This document shows, piece after piece, positions 46,918 through 55,725 of a stretch of DNA of 64,000 nt. Source of the DNA: Streptomyces sp. NBC_00691 (GTDB taxonomy: Bacteria; Actinomycetota; Actinomycetes; Streptomycetales; Streptomycetaceae); contig NZ_CP109007.1 in assembly GCF_036226665.1 (NCBI RefSeq), forward strand, positions 8,060,001 through 8,124,000, written 5' to 3'. A program made the position numbers and the translations under genes. The notes below the pieces were generated by a model. The model had not been told where the DNA came from, made no database searches, and was given only the letters and a program-made list of their open reading frames with translations. Numbering within the stretch: position 1 is the first letter of the stretch; each line of letters begins with the position of its first letter.

Positions 46918-48243
46918 TCAGGGCGGGATGTCGGCCGGACGGGCGTCGCGCAGCCGGTCCAGGCGGCGGATGGCCGGTGTCGCACTGATGCCGTGAACGA
47001 GAACGGACAGGGCCACCGTGACTGTCGTGAGCGCCCACAGGTCCCGGACCTGCCCTTCGAACCCGTGGTGGCCGAGCGCGTAGGAGAGGTAGTAGAGGGA
47101 ACCGATGCCGCGCAGCCCGAAGATGGCGGTGACCACCCGCTCCCGGGGGCCGGTGACGAAGCCGACCTGTGCGATCCACCCCGTGACCGGGCGGACTATC
47201 ACGATCAGTGCCAGGGCGAGCAGGACCATCTCCCAGGTCAGTGCCGTGAGCGCCTCCGTGACCAGATAGTGGCCGAGGAGGAAGAGCACCCCGGCGGTCA
47301 GGAGGCGTTCGATCTGCTCGGTGAAGCCGTGCAGCACCTTGTGATAACCGTGACCGCGTTCCGCGGCCCGTATGGCGCAGGCGGTGACGAAGACGGCGAC
47401 GAAGCCGTATCCGTGGGCGAGTTCGGTGAGGCCGTAGGAGAGGAAGGTCGCCGCGAGGGCGACGAACCCCTCCATGTGCTCGGACAGCCTGAGTGACGAC
47501 GCGCCGGCCCGGAAGAACATCCATCCCAGCAGCCGGCCGAGGGCGAGACCGACCGCGACGCCGATCGCGGCTTTGGCGAGGAGGTCCACCCCGAACCATC
47601 GCGCCCAGTCCACCTGTGCCCAGCTGCCTCCAGCGGCGGCGAGCGCGAGGGCGGCGAGGACGAAAGGGAAGGCGAGACCGTCGTTGAGGCCGGCCTCGGC
47701 GGTGAGCGTGAAGCGGACCTCGTCCTCGTCGTCCACGTCGTCCGTCGGTTCCCCCACCCGTACCTCCGCCGCCAGTACGGGGTCTGTCGGCGCGAGCAGG
47801 GCGCCGACCAGCAGCGCGGTGGCCCAGGGCCAGTCCAGGAGCAGCCAGGCGAGGGCGGCCGTCGCGGCGACCGTGAGGGGCAGGGTGATGCCGATCAGCC
47901 GTCTCGGTCCGGCCCAGGCGCGGAACCCGAAGGGACGGTTCAGGGCGAGGCCCGCGCCCATGAGGGAGACGATCACGCAGAGTTCGGTGAGGTGCTCGAC
48001 CCAGACGCGGTTCGCCACGACGTCCATCTCCGGCAGGCGGAGCGGCAGCAGTCCGGAGAGCGCGCCGGCCGCCAGGAACACCATGGGCATGGACAGAGGT
48101 CTGCGGCGTACGAGCCGGGGCAGGACGGCTGCGGCGAGCGCTCCGAGCCCCAGGACCGCGTAGGAGGTGCCGGAGAGATCGGTGGCCGCGGCGACGGTGC
48201 CGGAGAGATCGGTGGCTGCCACGAGTGTGCCGGAGCTGGACAA
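46918..48243 (-). CDS. Na+/H+ (cation:proton) antiporter, CPA1/NhaP type
   Basis: A 441-residue antiporter with about 12 transmembrane helices. The ion-binding region has ALLAPTDPVLAAEV (the TDP/APTDP unwound helix) and FTLTAEAGLNDGLAFPFVLA with the Asn-Asp pair; a later helix has RPVTGWIAQVGF. It should exchange Na+ or K+ for protons, contributing to pH and osmotic balance. The N-terminal 25 residues contain a duplicated ATDLSGT. Start is probably TTG 48243 (GAAAGGG about 11 bases upstream), so the first residues are uncertain. The operon may include the hypothetical gene downstream. Confidence 0.88.
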   Translation of the reverse strand: MSSSGTLVAATDLSGTVAAATDLSGTSYAVLGLGALAAAVLPRLVRRRPLSMPMVFLAAGALSGLLPLRLPEMDVVANRVWVEHLTELCVIVSLMGAGLALNRPFGFRAWAGPRRLIGITLPLTVAATAALAWLLLDWPWATALLVGALLAPTDPVLAAEVRVGEPTDDVDDEDEVRFTLTAEAGLNDGLAFPFVLAALALAAAGGSWAQVDWARWFGVDLLAKAAIGVAVGLALGRLLGWMFFRAGASSLRLSEHMEGFVALAATFLSYGLTELAHGYGFVAVFVTACAIRAAERGHGYHKVLHGFTEQIERLLTAGVLFLLGHYLVTEALTALTWEMVLLALALIVIVRPVTGWIAQVGFVTGPRERVVTAIFGLRGIGSLYYLSYALGHHGFEGQVRDLWALTTVTVALSVLVHGISATPAIRRLDRLRDARPADIPP

Positions 48244-48335
48244 GCACTAAGCCCTTTCCGTCACGGCCCTGCCGCGGACCTGAACATTCGGGAGGAGTAC
48301 GCCGTCGAGCGGCCCGATCCGCGCCCCGAAAGGCG

Positions 48336-48400
48336 TCGGCACGGGTCAGCCGGTCGGCACGGGTCAGCCGGTCGGTCGGTACGGGTCAGTCGGTCGGTTC
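48336..48400. repeat. 18-bp tandem repeat, about 3 copies
   Basis: Unit GTCGGCACGGGTCAGCCG, two exact copies then a diverged third. It lies in the 457-bp gap 48244-48700, which holds no gene. Confidence 0.8.
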
Positions 48401-48617
48401 GCCGGGGACCGAGGGTGTCCGGGACCGATCGGTACGTCACGACTGCCCGACCCGACCGAACGTATGCGCGGCGACGCCTCGACGCCGCCACCAGGTACAC
48501 CCCGGTGGGGAGCAAGAACAAGGACCGCACCACCGAATGGCCACTCGCCTCACCTGTTCGAGGGCGGTCCGGCGGGCGTCGAGCAGGGAGCGGATCCTGG
48601 GCCTGCCCCTCACACGA

Positions 48618-48659
48618 CGACGCCTGTGGCCGCCCCCGAAGGAGCGGCCACAGGCGTCG
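48618..48659 (-). terminator. Terminator of the hydrophobic-protein gene
   Basis: Perfect 16-bp stem (CGACGCCTGTGGCCGC and its complement), 10-base loop, 42 bases beyond the stop of the minus-strand gene. Confidence 0.85.
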
Positions 48660-48700
48660 AGTGCGGCGAACCGCCGCGGAGCGCCGGGAGACGCCCGGCG

Positions 48701-48862
48701 CTACCAGCGGTACCAGCGTCTGCTACCGCCCTTGGGGCGGGCCACGAAGCCGAGCAGCCACAACACCAGGACGATGATGGCGACCCACCAGAGGGCCTTC
48801 AATGCGAATCCCGCGCCGAAGAGGAGCAGGACCAACAGCAGGACGAGAATCAGGGGAACCAT
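48701..48862 (-). CDS. 53-residue hydrophobic membrane protein
   Basis: MVPLILVLLLVLLLFGAGFA, then ALWWVAIIVLVLWLLGFVAR and an end GGSRRWYRW. It is the paralogue of the gene at 45397-45552, sharing the two-helix core and the WYRW end. GGAGG stands eight bases before ATG 48862. Function unknown. Confidence 0.85.
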   Translation of the reverse strand: MVPLILVLLLVLLLFGAGFALKALWWVAIIVLVLWLLGFVARPKGGSRRWYRW

Positions 48863-49011
48863 GAATATCAACCTCCGGGGCTCCGCGTGCCCCTGCTTTC
48901 GTCCCGTACACATGCGTCTTCACAAAAAAGTCGGACTGTCATGAAAGCGTTGGGCGGCGCACGCCCTGACCGAGGCCGTCACCGCACCGCGCCACCTCTG
49001 TCCGTCCAGGC

Positions 49012-50730
49012 TCAGTCCACCCGGATCCCCAGGACACAGGCATCGTCCTCATGGCCCGCGATCTCCGGGTCGGACAGGAGCGCGTCGATCACGCCCTGCG
49101 GCTGCAGTGAGGCGGCGGCCGCCACCGCCCGCGCCAGCCGCGCGATCCCTTCGGTCACGTCCTCACCCCGGCGCTCGACCATGCCGTCGGTGTAGAGCAC
49201 CAGAAGATCGCCCGGTCTCAGCTGTGTCGACGCGGTCTCGTACGCGTACCCCGGCAGCGCGCCGAGGAGCGGGCCGCGCTGCTCGGCCGTCAGCGGCTCG
49301 GCACGGCCTTCGTGCAGGAGCAGCGGCGCGGGGTGCCCGGCGTCGGCCCAGTGCAGGACCTTGTCCTCGTCGAGGTGACCCACGACCACGGTGGCCGTCT
49401 GCCCGGCCGGGTCGCTGCACACCAGCTCGTTCAACCAGGTCGTGATCTCGCCGGCGGACGCGCCCGTCTGCGCCAGCCCCGCCAGCGCGTGCCGCTGCTG
49501 CGCCATCCGGGCCACGGCGTCCAGACCGTGGCCCGACGCGTCCCCGATGGCGATGAGCACCCGGCCGTCCGGCAGCAGCCGGCACTTGTACCAGTCACCG
49601 CCGACCGCGGCGTCGGGCTCGGCCGGGCGGTAGGAGGCCGCCACCGTCAGCCCGACCGCGGCCAGCGCCTCGGAATGCGTGGGAAGAAGCGCCTCGCGCA
49701 GCGCGTCCGCGACCCTCCGCTCCGCCTCCGTCTGCCGCCTCAGCCGATCGGACTCCCGCTCCGTCTCTGCCAGCCGCCTTCGGCTGCGGATCTGCGGTGT
49801 GAGGTCACGGGCCACCAGGTTGATCGCCCAGGCCCTGCCGTCGGTCCCGGTGACCGGCCGCCCGAGCAGGTCGAGCGTGCGGAGCTCGCCGAGTACGAGG
49901 AACCGGATCCGCGTCCAGGCGGGCTCCTCGCCCGCCAGCACGGAGCTGAGGAACTCCGCGAGGGCGGTCAGATCGTCCGGGAGCAACGCGTCGCACAGCT
50001 GTTCCAGGGTCCACGGCATGCGCACATCGGCGTGGAAGATACGACTGAGCCCCTCCGACCAGGTGATCTTCCCGGAGAGCAGATCCCAGTGCCCCCACCC
50101 CATCGACGCCAGGAACTGCGCGTCGATGGTCAGCAGCTCAGCCTGCGTCTGTACGGGCTGCCACGTCGCCAGCACCTGTTCACCGCAGCGGGCGGCGGAG
50201 TACAAGAGCGGCGCCCGGTGAATCCGGCCGAGACGCTGTTCCGTGTAGTCCACGACCAGCCCGTCGAGGGGCTTGCCGGTGTCCACGACGTCCGCCAGGG
50301 CGGCCAGCAGCCCGGAGGCAGCCGCACCCGGCCGCGCCTCCAGGAACCGCTGGCCGACCTGGCGGTCGGGCGCCTCCAGCCAGTCCGCGGACCGGACGCG
50401 GTTGCCGGCCACGATGCGGAAGTCCAGGACGGCGTCCGTGTCGTCCTGGACCGGTTCGAGCAGCACGGCCGAGGCGGGGATCGCGGCGAGCACCGAGCAG
50501 ACGCCGCTGCCGCCCGGCTCATGGGCGCCGCATAGGCAGGGGGAGGCCCCGTCGGTCTCCGCGGACGGCGGAAGCACCGCCAGGGACTGCAAGGGCGAGG
50601 CCAGCTCCGCATGGGCCGAACCGCCGAGCGGGCGCTCCGCGTGCCGGCGCACCGCCGTGCGCAGCGAGGTGATCTCGCGGCCGATCATGTCCTTGAGGGC
50701 GTCGACGCTGTCGGGCAGGGGAAAGGTCAT
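49012..50730 (-). CDS. PAS-PAS-SpoIIE protein phosphatase
   Basis: A 572-residue regulator. The N-terminal segment has a CLCGAHEPGGSGVC Cys cluster, then a PAS-like domain (about 80-170), a second PAS-like domain (about 205-290), a coiled coil (RRRLAETERESDRLRRQTEA) and a SpoIIE/PP2C domain. The catalytic motifs are intact: AVGGDWYKC, IGDASGHGLDAV, LYTDGMVE and HEDDACVLGI. Such enzymes dephosphorylate anti-anti-sigma factors to release stress sigma factors. It contrasts with the degenerate copy at 19174. ATG 50730 has GGAGGCG. A 14-bp tandem repeat lies just upstream. Confidence 0.9.
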   Translation of the reverse strand: MTFPLPDSVDALKDMIGREITSLRTAVRRHAERPLGGSAHAELASPLQSLAVLPPSAETDGASPCLCGAHEPGGSGVCSVLAAIPASAVLLEPVQDDTDAVLDFRIVAGNRVRSADWLEAPDRQVGQRFLEARPGAAASGLLAALADVVDTGKPLDGLVVDYTEQRLGRIHRAPLLYSAARCGEQVLATWQPVQTQAELLTIDAQFLASMGWGHWDLLSGKITWSEGLSRIFHADVRMPWTLEQLCDALLPDDLTALAEFLSSVLAGEEPAWTRIRFLVLGELRTLDLLGRPVTGTDGRAWAINLVARDLTPQIRSRRRLAETERESDRLRRQTEAERRVADALREALLPTHSEALAAVGLTVAASYRPAEPDAAVGGDWYKCRLLPDGRVLIAIGDASGHGLDAVARMAQQRHALAGLAQTGASAGEITTWLNELVCSDPAGQTATVVVGHLDEDKVLHWADAGHPAPLLLHEGRAEPLTAEQRGPLLGALPGYAYETASTQLRPGDLLVLYTDGMVERRGEDVTEGIARLARAVAAAASLQPQGVIDALLSDPEIAGHEDDACVLGIRVD

Positions 50731-50757
50731 CGTTCGCCTCCGCGAACTTCAGGACGT

Positions 50758-50807
50758 GAAGAGAGTGTCGTGAAGAGAGTGTCGTGACGAGAGTGTCGTG
50801 ACGAGAG
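50758..50807. repeat. 14-bp tandem repeat upstream of the SpoIIE gene
   Basis: Unit GAAGAGAGTGTCGT: two exact copies, one with a single change (GACGAGAGTGTCGT) and a partial fourth, in the spacer between two minus-strand genes. Confidence 0.85.
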
Positions 50808-50808
50808 C

Positions 50809-51132
50809 TCAGTGCCCCAGCGACTTCTTGAGCTCGGACTTGTTCATCGACGAGCGCCCGTGGATGTCGCGGCGCTTGGCCTCCGCGTAGAGCTGGTCGT
50901 ACGTGGGGCTCTCCGAACCGCTGGAGGACCGCTGCCCGCCTCGCTTCGAGGACGACGTGTCACGCGTCGACGACGTGCTCGCGGTCTTCGACTCTCCGGA
51001 ACGCGCCCGCTCCTTGTTCACCGTCCGCGCGGCGATCTCCTCGGCACGCCTCGTGCTCTCCCCGCGACCCTCCGCGCTCTCCTTGATGTGTTCGTACTGT
51101 CGCTCCCGCTTCGGACTCGATCCACGAGGCAT
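50809..51132 (-). CDS. Small basic protein with Rho_N-like C-terminus
   Basis: A 107-residue Arg/Ser/Lys-rich protein. The first 75 residues are disordered and helical (SPKRERQYEHIKESAEGRGE), and the last 30 form a Rho_N/SAP-like helix-extended-helix (YDQLYAEAKRRDIHGRSSMN then KSELKKSL), suggesting nucleic-acid binding. Streptomyces genomes often label such genes 'plasmid stabilization protein', but nothing here supports partition function. ATG 51132 has AAAGGAAG. It is upstream of and co-directional with the SpoIIE gene. Confidence 0.78.
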   Translation of the reverse strand: MPRGSSPKRERQYEHIKESAEGRGESTRRAEEIAARTVNKERARSGESKTASTSSTRDTSSSKRGGQRSSSGSESPTYDQLYAEAKRRDIHGRSSMNKSELKKSLGH

Positions 51133-51460
51133 GACGCTTCCTTTCGTGTTCCGTCGGACAGGCGGCGCGCGACGCGTGCGCGAGTGCGTACAGGGCCGCA
51201 TCCCGACCTGCCGCTGCCTGCTGGGCCGGACGCCGATCGCTCGCCCTCCCATGATCTCCGTAAACCCCGAATGAGGTGCCCCGGGCGAGGCAGTCGGCGG
51301 TGTGAAGCCCACAGGACCGACTCGTACGGGTGGCGCGTCCGAACCGGGGAGGTACGCGATGTCCGGTACGCCCGCGACCTCGGGCCCCCTCGGCGGCCGA
51401 AACCGGTCCTCGTCGTGGCGTCCACGGGGTGATCATGCAGTGTCCGGGTAGACGCAAGGC
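51133..51460. other. Divergent intergenic region, 328 bp
   Basis: Between the minus-strand Rho_N-like gene and the plus-strand YbdK gene. No coding frame, repeat or operator was recognised. Confidence 0.45.
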
Positions 51461-52555
51461 GTGATCACGCTCGGAGTGGAGGAAGAGTATCTGCTGGTGG
51501 ACCCGGCAACGGGCGTCCCGACCCCGGCGGCGAAGGACGTGCGCCGTGCGGCGGGCCTCGGCCCCTTCGCCGAGGGCGCCGAGATTCAGGACGAGCTGTT
51601 GCAGGCCCAGATCGAGGTGGCCACCCCCGTGTGCTGGAGCCTCGACGAAGTGGGGGGCCATCTCCTGCGGTTGCGCCACGCCGTCGCCTCGGCCGCCGAG
51701 GCGAGCGGCTGCCGCGTCGCCGCCACGGGTGCGGCCCCGGTGCGTGGTGGGACGCCCATACCCGTGACGCCCACACCGCGCTATCTGAGAATGGAGGGGG
51801 AAGCCCGGCAGCTGGCCGACGAACAGCTGATCTGCGGGATGCACGTGCACGTCGGCGTCCCCGATCCGGAGACGGGCGTCGCGGTGCTGAACAGGATCCG
51901 TGGCCGGCTCCCCACGCTGCTCGCCATGTCCGCCAACTCACCTCTGTGGGACGGGCGCGACACCGGGTTCGCGAGCTGGCGCACCATTGTCTTCGGTCGC
52001 TGGCCCGTGAGCGGCGTCCCACCCCACTTCGACGGACTCTGCGACTACGAAAGCCGTCTGCAAGCGCTCGTGGACTCGGGGGCGATCGCCGACCGGGGAC
52101 AGGTCTACTGGCAGGCGCGGCTTTCCGACCGCTACCCCACCATCGAGGTGCGCTGCCTCGACGTCCAGCTGCGGGCCGACGACGCCGTCATGCTCGCCGG
52201 GATCGTCCGGGCGTTGGTGACCACGGCGATCGCGGAGGAGAAGGCAGGCCTGCCGCTGCCGGTGGCCGCGCCGGAGCTGACACAGGCCGCGAACTGGCAC
52301 GCGGCGCGGCACGGCCTGGACGGGACTCTGCTGGACCCGCTCGGCCGCCCGCACCCCGGCGGAGAGGCACTGCACGCACTCCTGCGGTCCATCACGCCCG
52401 CACTGGAGGAGGCCGGAGACCTCCGTGGAGTGAGCGGCCTCGTGCACCGTCTCCTGAGAGTCGGCAATCCCGCCCACCGCCAGCGCCGCGCTCTCGACGA
52501 GAAAGGGCTGCCGGGCCTGCTCGGCCTGCTGACCGGCACCGACACGTGCGACTGA
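51461..52555 (+). CDS. YbdK family carboxylate-amine ligase (GCS2-like)
   Basis: A 364-residue ATP-dependent carboxylate-amine ligase related to glutamate-cysteine ligase: ITLGVEEEYLLVDPATG (Mg-ATP Glu cluster), then LQAQIEVATPVCWSLDEV, CGMHVHVGVPD with the metal/phosphate His, SANSPLWDGRDTGFASWRTI and TIEVRCLDVQ. YbdK has weak gamma-glutamylcysteine ligase activity. In streptomycetes making mycothiol the true acceptor is unknown. Start is GTG 51461 with a GCAAGG immediately upstream. Monocistronic. Confidence 0.9.
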   Translation: MITLGVEEEYLLVDPATGVPTPAAKDVRRAAGLGPFAEGAEIQDELLQAQIEVATPVCWSLDEVGGHLLRLRHAVASAAEASGCRVAATGAAPVRGGTPIPVTPTPRYLRMEGEARQLADEQLICGMHVHVGVPDPETGVAVLNRIRGRLPTLLAMSANSPLWDGRDTGFASWRTIVFGRWPVSGVPPHFDGLCDYESRLQALVDSGAIADRGQVYWQARLSDRYPTIEVRCLDVQLRADDAVMLAGIVRALVTTAIAEEKAGLPLPVAAPELTQAANWHAARHGLDGTLLDPLGRPHPGGEALHALLRSITPALEEAGDLRGVSGLVHRLLRVGNPAHRQRRALDEKGLPGLLGLLTGTDTCD

Positions 52556-52734
52556 GCGCCACGACACTGCGGAACGCTGCGCCGAGGCCTGGGGGACCGG
52601 CCGGGACGAACCTGGCGGCATACGGGTGCGGGTCCGCTGACGAATGCGCGGGTGATGGAAGCTCCGTCGAGCAGGACGGAAGCGTCGTGCCCCTGGCAAG
52701 GGCGGCAGATCGGCCGGGTCGCGCACCGGGTCAG

Positions 52735-53007
52735 TCAGGTCGCGGGGGTGGACGGGCCGCCGGAACCGTTCGGATCCGCGTCGGTGAGACGGCGGGCCAG
52801 GACATGCTGAGTGGGAGCCTGATGCCCGCCCGAGGCGAGGATGCGTACCTCGTCCTGGGCGCTGATCTCCGCGCGGATGATGCCGGTGGGGTCGGCATAG
52901 ACCGGATGGCCGCCGGGGCCCTTGGAAGAGGTGCGCTCGACGATCACGATGTCTTGGGGGGACCCCGTGTCTTCGGAGAACACCAACTCGTATCGGACTG
53001 GGTTCAT
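52735..53007 (-). CDS. DUF6296 family protein
   Basis: A 90-residue small protein (VRYELVFSEDTGSPQDIVIV, then PGGHPVYADPTGIIRAEISA and TQHVLARRLTD), a strand-rich domain that streptomycetes carry in several copies. Function unknown. ATG 53007 is preceded by TAAAAT at a 7-base spacing, so the message may be leaderless; AGGA four bases before the ATG could also act as an RBS. Confidence 0.75.
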   Translation of the reverse strand: MNPVRYELVFSEDTGSPQDIVIVERTSSKGPGGHPVYADPTGIIRAEISAQDEVRILASGGHQAPTQHVLARRLTDADPNGSGGPSTPAT

Positions 53008-53378
53008 TCATCCTATTTTACGCGGAAGGGTCGGCCGTGCCCCGGCTGGCCGGACCTGCGGTTTCCTGCCGGACGCACCGAGTGGCGGACGTCTGCCGAG
53101 CAGATGCCGGGATTGCCCCGGCGGCACAGCAGGTGGACAGAGCTGTTGTGGGCGACTCAGGAGCCGTAAACGCGCTCCGACCAGCCGCCGCACCCAGCGC
53201 ATCCGTCACTCAGGGTGCACGCTTCACGGAGAGTGAGCCAGAACCCGAGTTTGGACGGCAGTTGTTCACCGTTTCGGGAGGCGGTTGGATAGGCGCGGGG
53301 CGGATGTGCACGAGAGCGGGAGGCACCTGATCCGGGGGCCGGCCCCCGGATCTCGTCGGAGAGTGCCGAGGGGGCGTC
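53008..53378. other. Intergenic region, 371 bp
   Basis: Contains the TAAAAT promoter element of the minus-strand DUF6296 gene (53015-53020) and the upstream region of the TauE/SafE gene. No further gene or repeat was recognised. Confidence 0.4.
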
Positions 53379-54161
53379 GTGGAGTGGCCGATGGGGTTGC
53401 TCGGGTTCGCTGCCGGGCTCCTGATATCAGTGGCCACCGCGCCCGTGGGCGTTTCCGGCGCGGTCTTCCTGCTCCCCGTCCAGGTCAGCGTGCTGGGCGT
53501 GCCCAGTCCGGCCGTGACACCAACGAACCTCCTCTACAACGTCGTGGCCGGCCCCGGCGCGCTCCTGCGCTACTGGCGGGCCGGACGGCTGGGCGGGCCG
53601 CTGACCCGGCTCCTGATCGCGGGTACCGTGCCGGGTGTCGTCGTCGGTGCAGTGATCCGCGTCTTCGCCGTCCCCGGCCCGCGCGTCTTCCGTCTCCTCA
53701 TGGCCGTGCTGCTCCTGCCGCTGGGTCTGTGGCTGTGGCTGCGGACCCTGCGCCCGGCCCCACCCGGCACCCGAGACCTGCCGTCGTCCCGTGCGACGAC
53801 ATCGCTGGCGTTGGCAGTCGGTGTGGCCGGCGGCATCTACGGGATCGGAGGCGGTTCTCTGCTCGGTCCGATCCTCGTCGGTCGCGGCGCACCGGTCGCC
53901 ACCGTCGCTCCCGCCGCACTGGCCTCCACCTTCGTTACGTCCGTCGTGGGCGCGGCCACCTACGCATTGCTCTCCCTCGCCGCCACCGGCGACGTCGCCC
54001 CCGACTGGCTCCTGGGCATGACCTGCGGCGTCGGCGGCCTCCTCGGCGGCTACCTTGGCGCCCGCCTCCAACCACGTCTGCCCGAGACAAGCCTCCGACT
54101 TCTTCTCGGCACCCTCGCCACCGGAATCGGCGCTCTGTACGCAGTCCAGATCCTTCGCTGA
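53379..54161 (+). CDS. TauE/SafE family sulfite/organosulfur exporter
   Basis: A 260-residue membrane protein of 7-8 helices with the internal repeat typical of TauE/SafE: SVATAPVGVSGAVFLLPVQV with TPTNLLYNVVAGPGALLRYW in the first half, and AGGIYGIGGGSLLGPILVGR with ASTFVTSVVGAATY in the second. These proteins export or import small anions such as sulfite or sulfoacetate. Start is GTG 53379, with a GAGGGGG nearby. No sulfur-metabolism gene is adjacent, so the substrate is open. The 250 bp after it contain no gene. Confidence 0.88.
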   Translation: MEWPMGLLGFAAGLLISVATAPVGVSGAVFLLPVQVSVLGVPSPAVTPTNLLYNVVAGPGALLRYWRAGRLGGPLTRLLIAGTVPGVVVGAVIRVFAVPGPRVFRLLMAVLLLPLGLWLWLRTLRPAPPGTRDLPSSRATTSLALAVGVAGGIYGIGGGSLLGPILVGRGAPVATVAPAALASTFVTSVVGAATYALLSLAATGDVAPDWLLGMTCGVGGLLGGYLGARLQPRLPETSLRLLLGTLATGIGALYAVQILR

Positions 54162-54439
54162 CCGTGCAGGTCCCCCCAGGGCACCGAAGTGCCGCCGAAA
54201 CACGTGCAATCCTGGAGAGCGACAGCGATGCGGGGGGCGACGGTGGGGCGACAGGTACGACGAGCCGCGGGGACGCAGTCCTTCATGGACCTGCTCAGGC
54301 ATCCGACTCGCCTCATCGGGCAGCTCACAGGAGATGCCGGGCCTGGCTCTCGTCCGCGCTGCGCTGCGCGGACGTTGCACCGAGGCCTAGGCCGTTTCTT
54401 TCAGATCATCTGATTGTCGGTTGGTGTGTCATTGGCTGA

Positions 54440-54545
54440 CGCGCAGTGGGCGCGGATGGAGCCGTTGCTGCCGGATCGGACGCCGAGGTAGGGCGGGTGA
54501 CGGCGGGATTACCGGAGGCCGCGCGCTACGCCGAAGTCCGTCGCA
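54440..54545 (+). mobile_element. IS5-family transposase 5' fragment
   Basis: LADAQWARMEPLLPDRTPR is the conserved N-terminus of an IS5-type (DUF4096/transposase_11) enzyme. It is followed in frame by TAG and TGA codons where GRWRDYRR should continue, and then stops. No terminal repeats or rest of the gene are present. Confidence 0.75.
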
Positions 54546-54602
54546 GGGGACCCGGTTCGGTGAAGTCGTGAAAATCGCTGGATGCGATGTCGGTCCGACC
54601 TC

Positions 54603-54608
54603 TACCTT
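54603..54608 (+). promoter_or_regulatory. -10 element of leaderless promoter
   Basis: TACCTT, 6 bases before GTG 54615. Confidence 0.45.
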
Positions 54609-54614
54609 CGCACG

Positions 54615-55139
54615 GTGAGCCACTATGCGATGTCAGCCGAGGACGCACTCGCGCTTCTGGAGCGGCTTCACGCCCACGGCGTAGATGCGTGTGTGGGTGG
54701 TGGGTGGAGCGTGGATGCACTGCTCGGGAAGCAGACGAGAGATCATTCCGACCTCGATCTATGGGTGCCGGCCGTACATCTTGACCCGCTGTTCGTTGCG
54801 TTCGGGGAGGTCGGCGTCGACCGAATCTTCCCGTGGCCTGGTGACAGGCCGTGGAACTTCGTTCTGCACGACGGCGTAGGGTTGCGGGTCGACTTGCACC
54901 TCTACGAGGCTCTTGCGGATGGATCGCTGCACTACGGATCCGTGGTGGATGGCGCTGCCTTTCCGGCTGAGGCACTCGCCGGACACGGTTTCATCGCCGG
55001 GACCGCGGTGCGTTGCGAGTCGGCCGAGTGGGCGGTGCGCTGCCATACGGGATACCCGGCTCGTGATGTCGATCGCCATGATGTCCCTTTGCTGTGCCGA
55101 AAGTTCGGGATCCCGCTGCCTGAGAGTTTCGAGCCCTGA
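54615..55139 (+). CDS. Nucleotidyltransferase (aminoglycoside/lincosamide-type)
   Basis: A 174-residue small nucleotidyltransferase: EDALALLERLHAHGVDACVG, then GWSVDALLGKQTRDHSDLDLWV, with the GG-W-x-VDAL-x-G-x-x-TR-x-H-x-DLDL signature in which the Asp pair binds Mg-NTP. FPWPGDRPWNFVLHDGVGLRVDLHLYE supplies the third Asp. The layout matches ANT(2'')/LinB-like adenylyltransferases, which adenylate antibiotics, but the substrate is not determined. A leaderless GTG 54615 is favoured; ATG 54630 is an alternative start. It is flanked by IS fragments and faces a truncated paralogue at 55326-55455. Confidence 0.82.
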   Translation: MSHYAMSAEDALALLERLHAHGVDACVGGGWSVDALLGKQTRDHSDLDLWVPAVHLDPLFVAFGEVGVDRIFPWPGDRPWNFVLHDGVGLRVDLHLYEALADGSLHYGSVVDGAAFPAEALAGHGFIAGTAVRCESAEWAVRCHTGYPARDVDRHDVPLLCRKFGIPLPESFEP

Positions 55140-55164
55140 GTCCCCCAAGCCATTTCATGGGGAT

Positions 55165-55325
55165 CACCTGGCTGACGTGACTGCTCGGATTCCGCGCCGT
55201 CGCAGGTGGCGGCGGATCGCCCGCGAGGAGTAGGCCTTGTCGGCCAGGACCACGTCGGGGGTGATTCTGAGCCGGCTGACCGGTCTGGGCACTCGTATCC
55301 GGTTCATGGTCCTGTCGATGCATCA
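55165..55325 (-). mobile_element. IS5-family transposase internal fragment
   Basis: On the minus strand: MNRIRVPRP, then TPDVVLADKAYSSRAIRRHL and RRRGIRAV, followed by a TGA. This is the second-Asp region of an IS5-type transposase. It resembles the surviving middle part of the element at 15494-16091. The ends are lost. Confidence 0.78.
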
Positions 55326-55455
55326 AGTCCAAGTCGCGGTGATCCCCCGTCTGTTCACCGATCAGCGCGTCGATGCCCCACCCTCCACCGATCCAGACAT
55401 CCACCTCCGCCCGCCGCAACAGAGCCAGGACCGACAACACATCTGCAGCCGTCAT
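55326..55455 (-). pseudogene. N-terminal fragment of a second nucleotidyltransferase
   Basis: MTAADVLSVLALLRRAEVDV, then WIGGGWGIDALIGEQTGDHR, then DLDL at the metal-binding motif, after which the sequence switches into the IS5 fragment. It is the same family as the intact gene at 54615-55139 (GGW-x-x-DAL-x-G-x-x-T-x-x-H-x-DLDL) but on the opposite strand. It is truncated by the insertion. Confidence 0.7.
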
Positions 55456-55725
55456 CACGGGACGCAGGCTAGGAGCAATCACCTCGGGCGGGGAGCGCAT
55501 TCCCTGTACCGGCCTACCCGGGAAGCCACTTGGTCTGGGAAAACGCAACTTCGACAGAGGTCTCGGAGGCAGCTACCTTCACCTACGTCTTCGGCGATCG
55601 CCCGCCGTCGCACAGGAGTTCGTTCCGGCGTGGTCGTCTGCGGCGGGGGAGTGAGTCCCCCCGCCACGCGGCCTCGCCCGTGCGGCATCGCACGGCTCAT
55701 CAGGCCCCCCTACCAGGAGAGACGT

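Noticed and set aside
53037..53330. A 97-codon plus-strand frame in the gap before the TauE/SafE gene
   Set aside because: No ribosome-binding site, unnatural composition, and a competing minus-strand frame of equal length; treated as non-coding.
54162..54440. Possible small gene after the TauE/SafE gene
   Set aside because: Frames are short, overlap each other and run into the IS fragment; no start with RBS was found.
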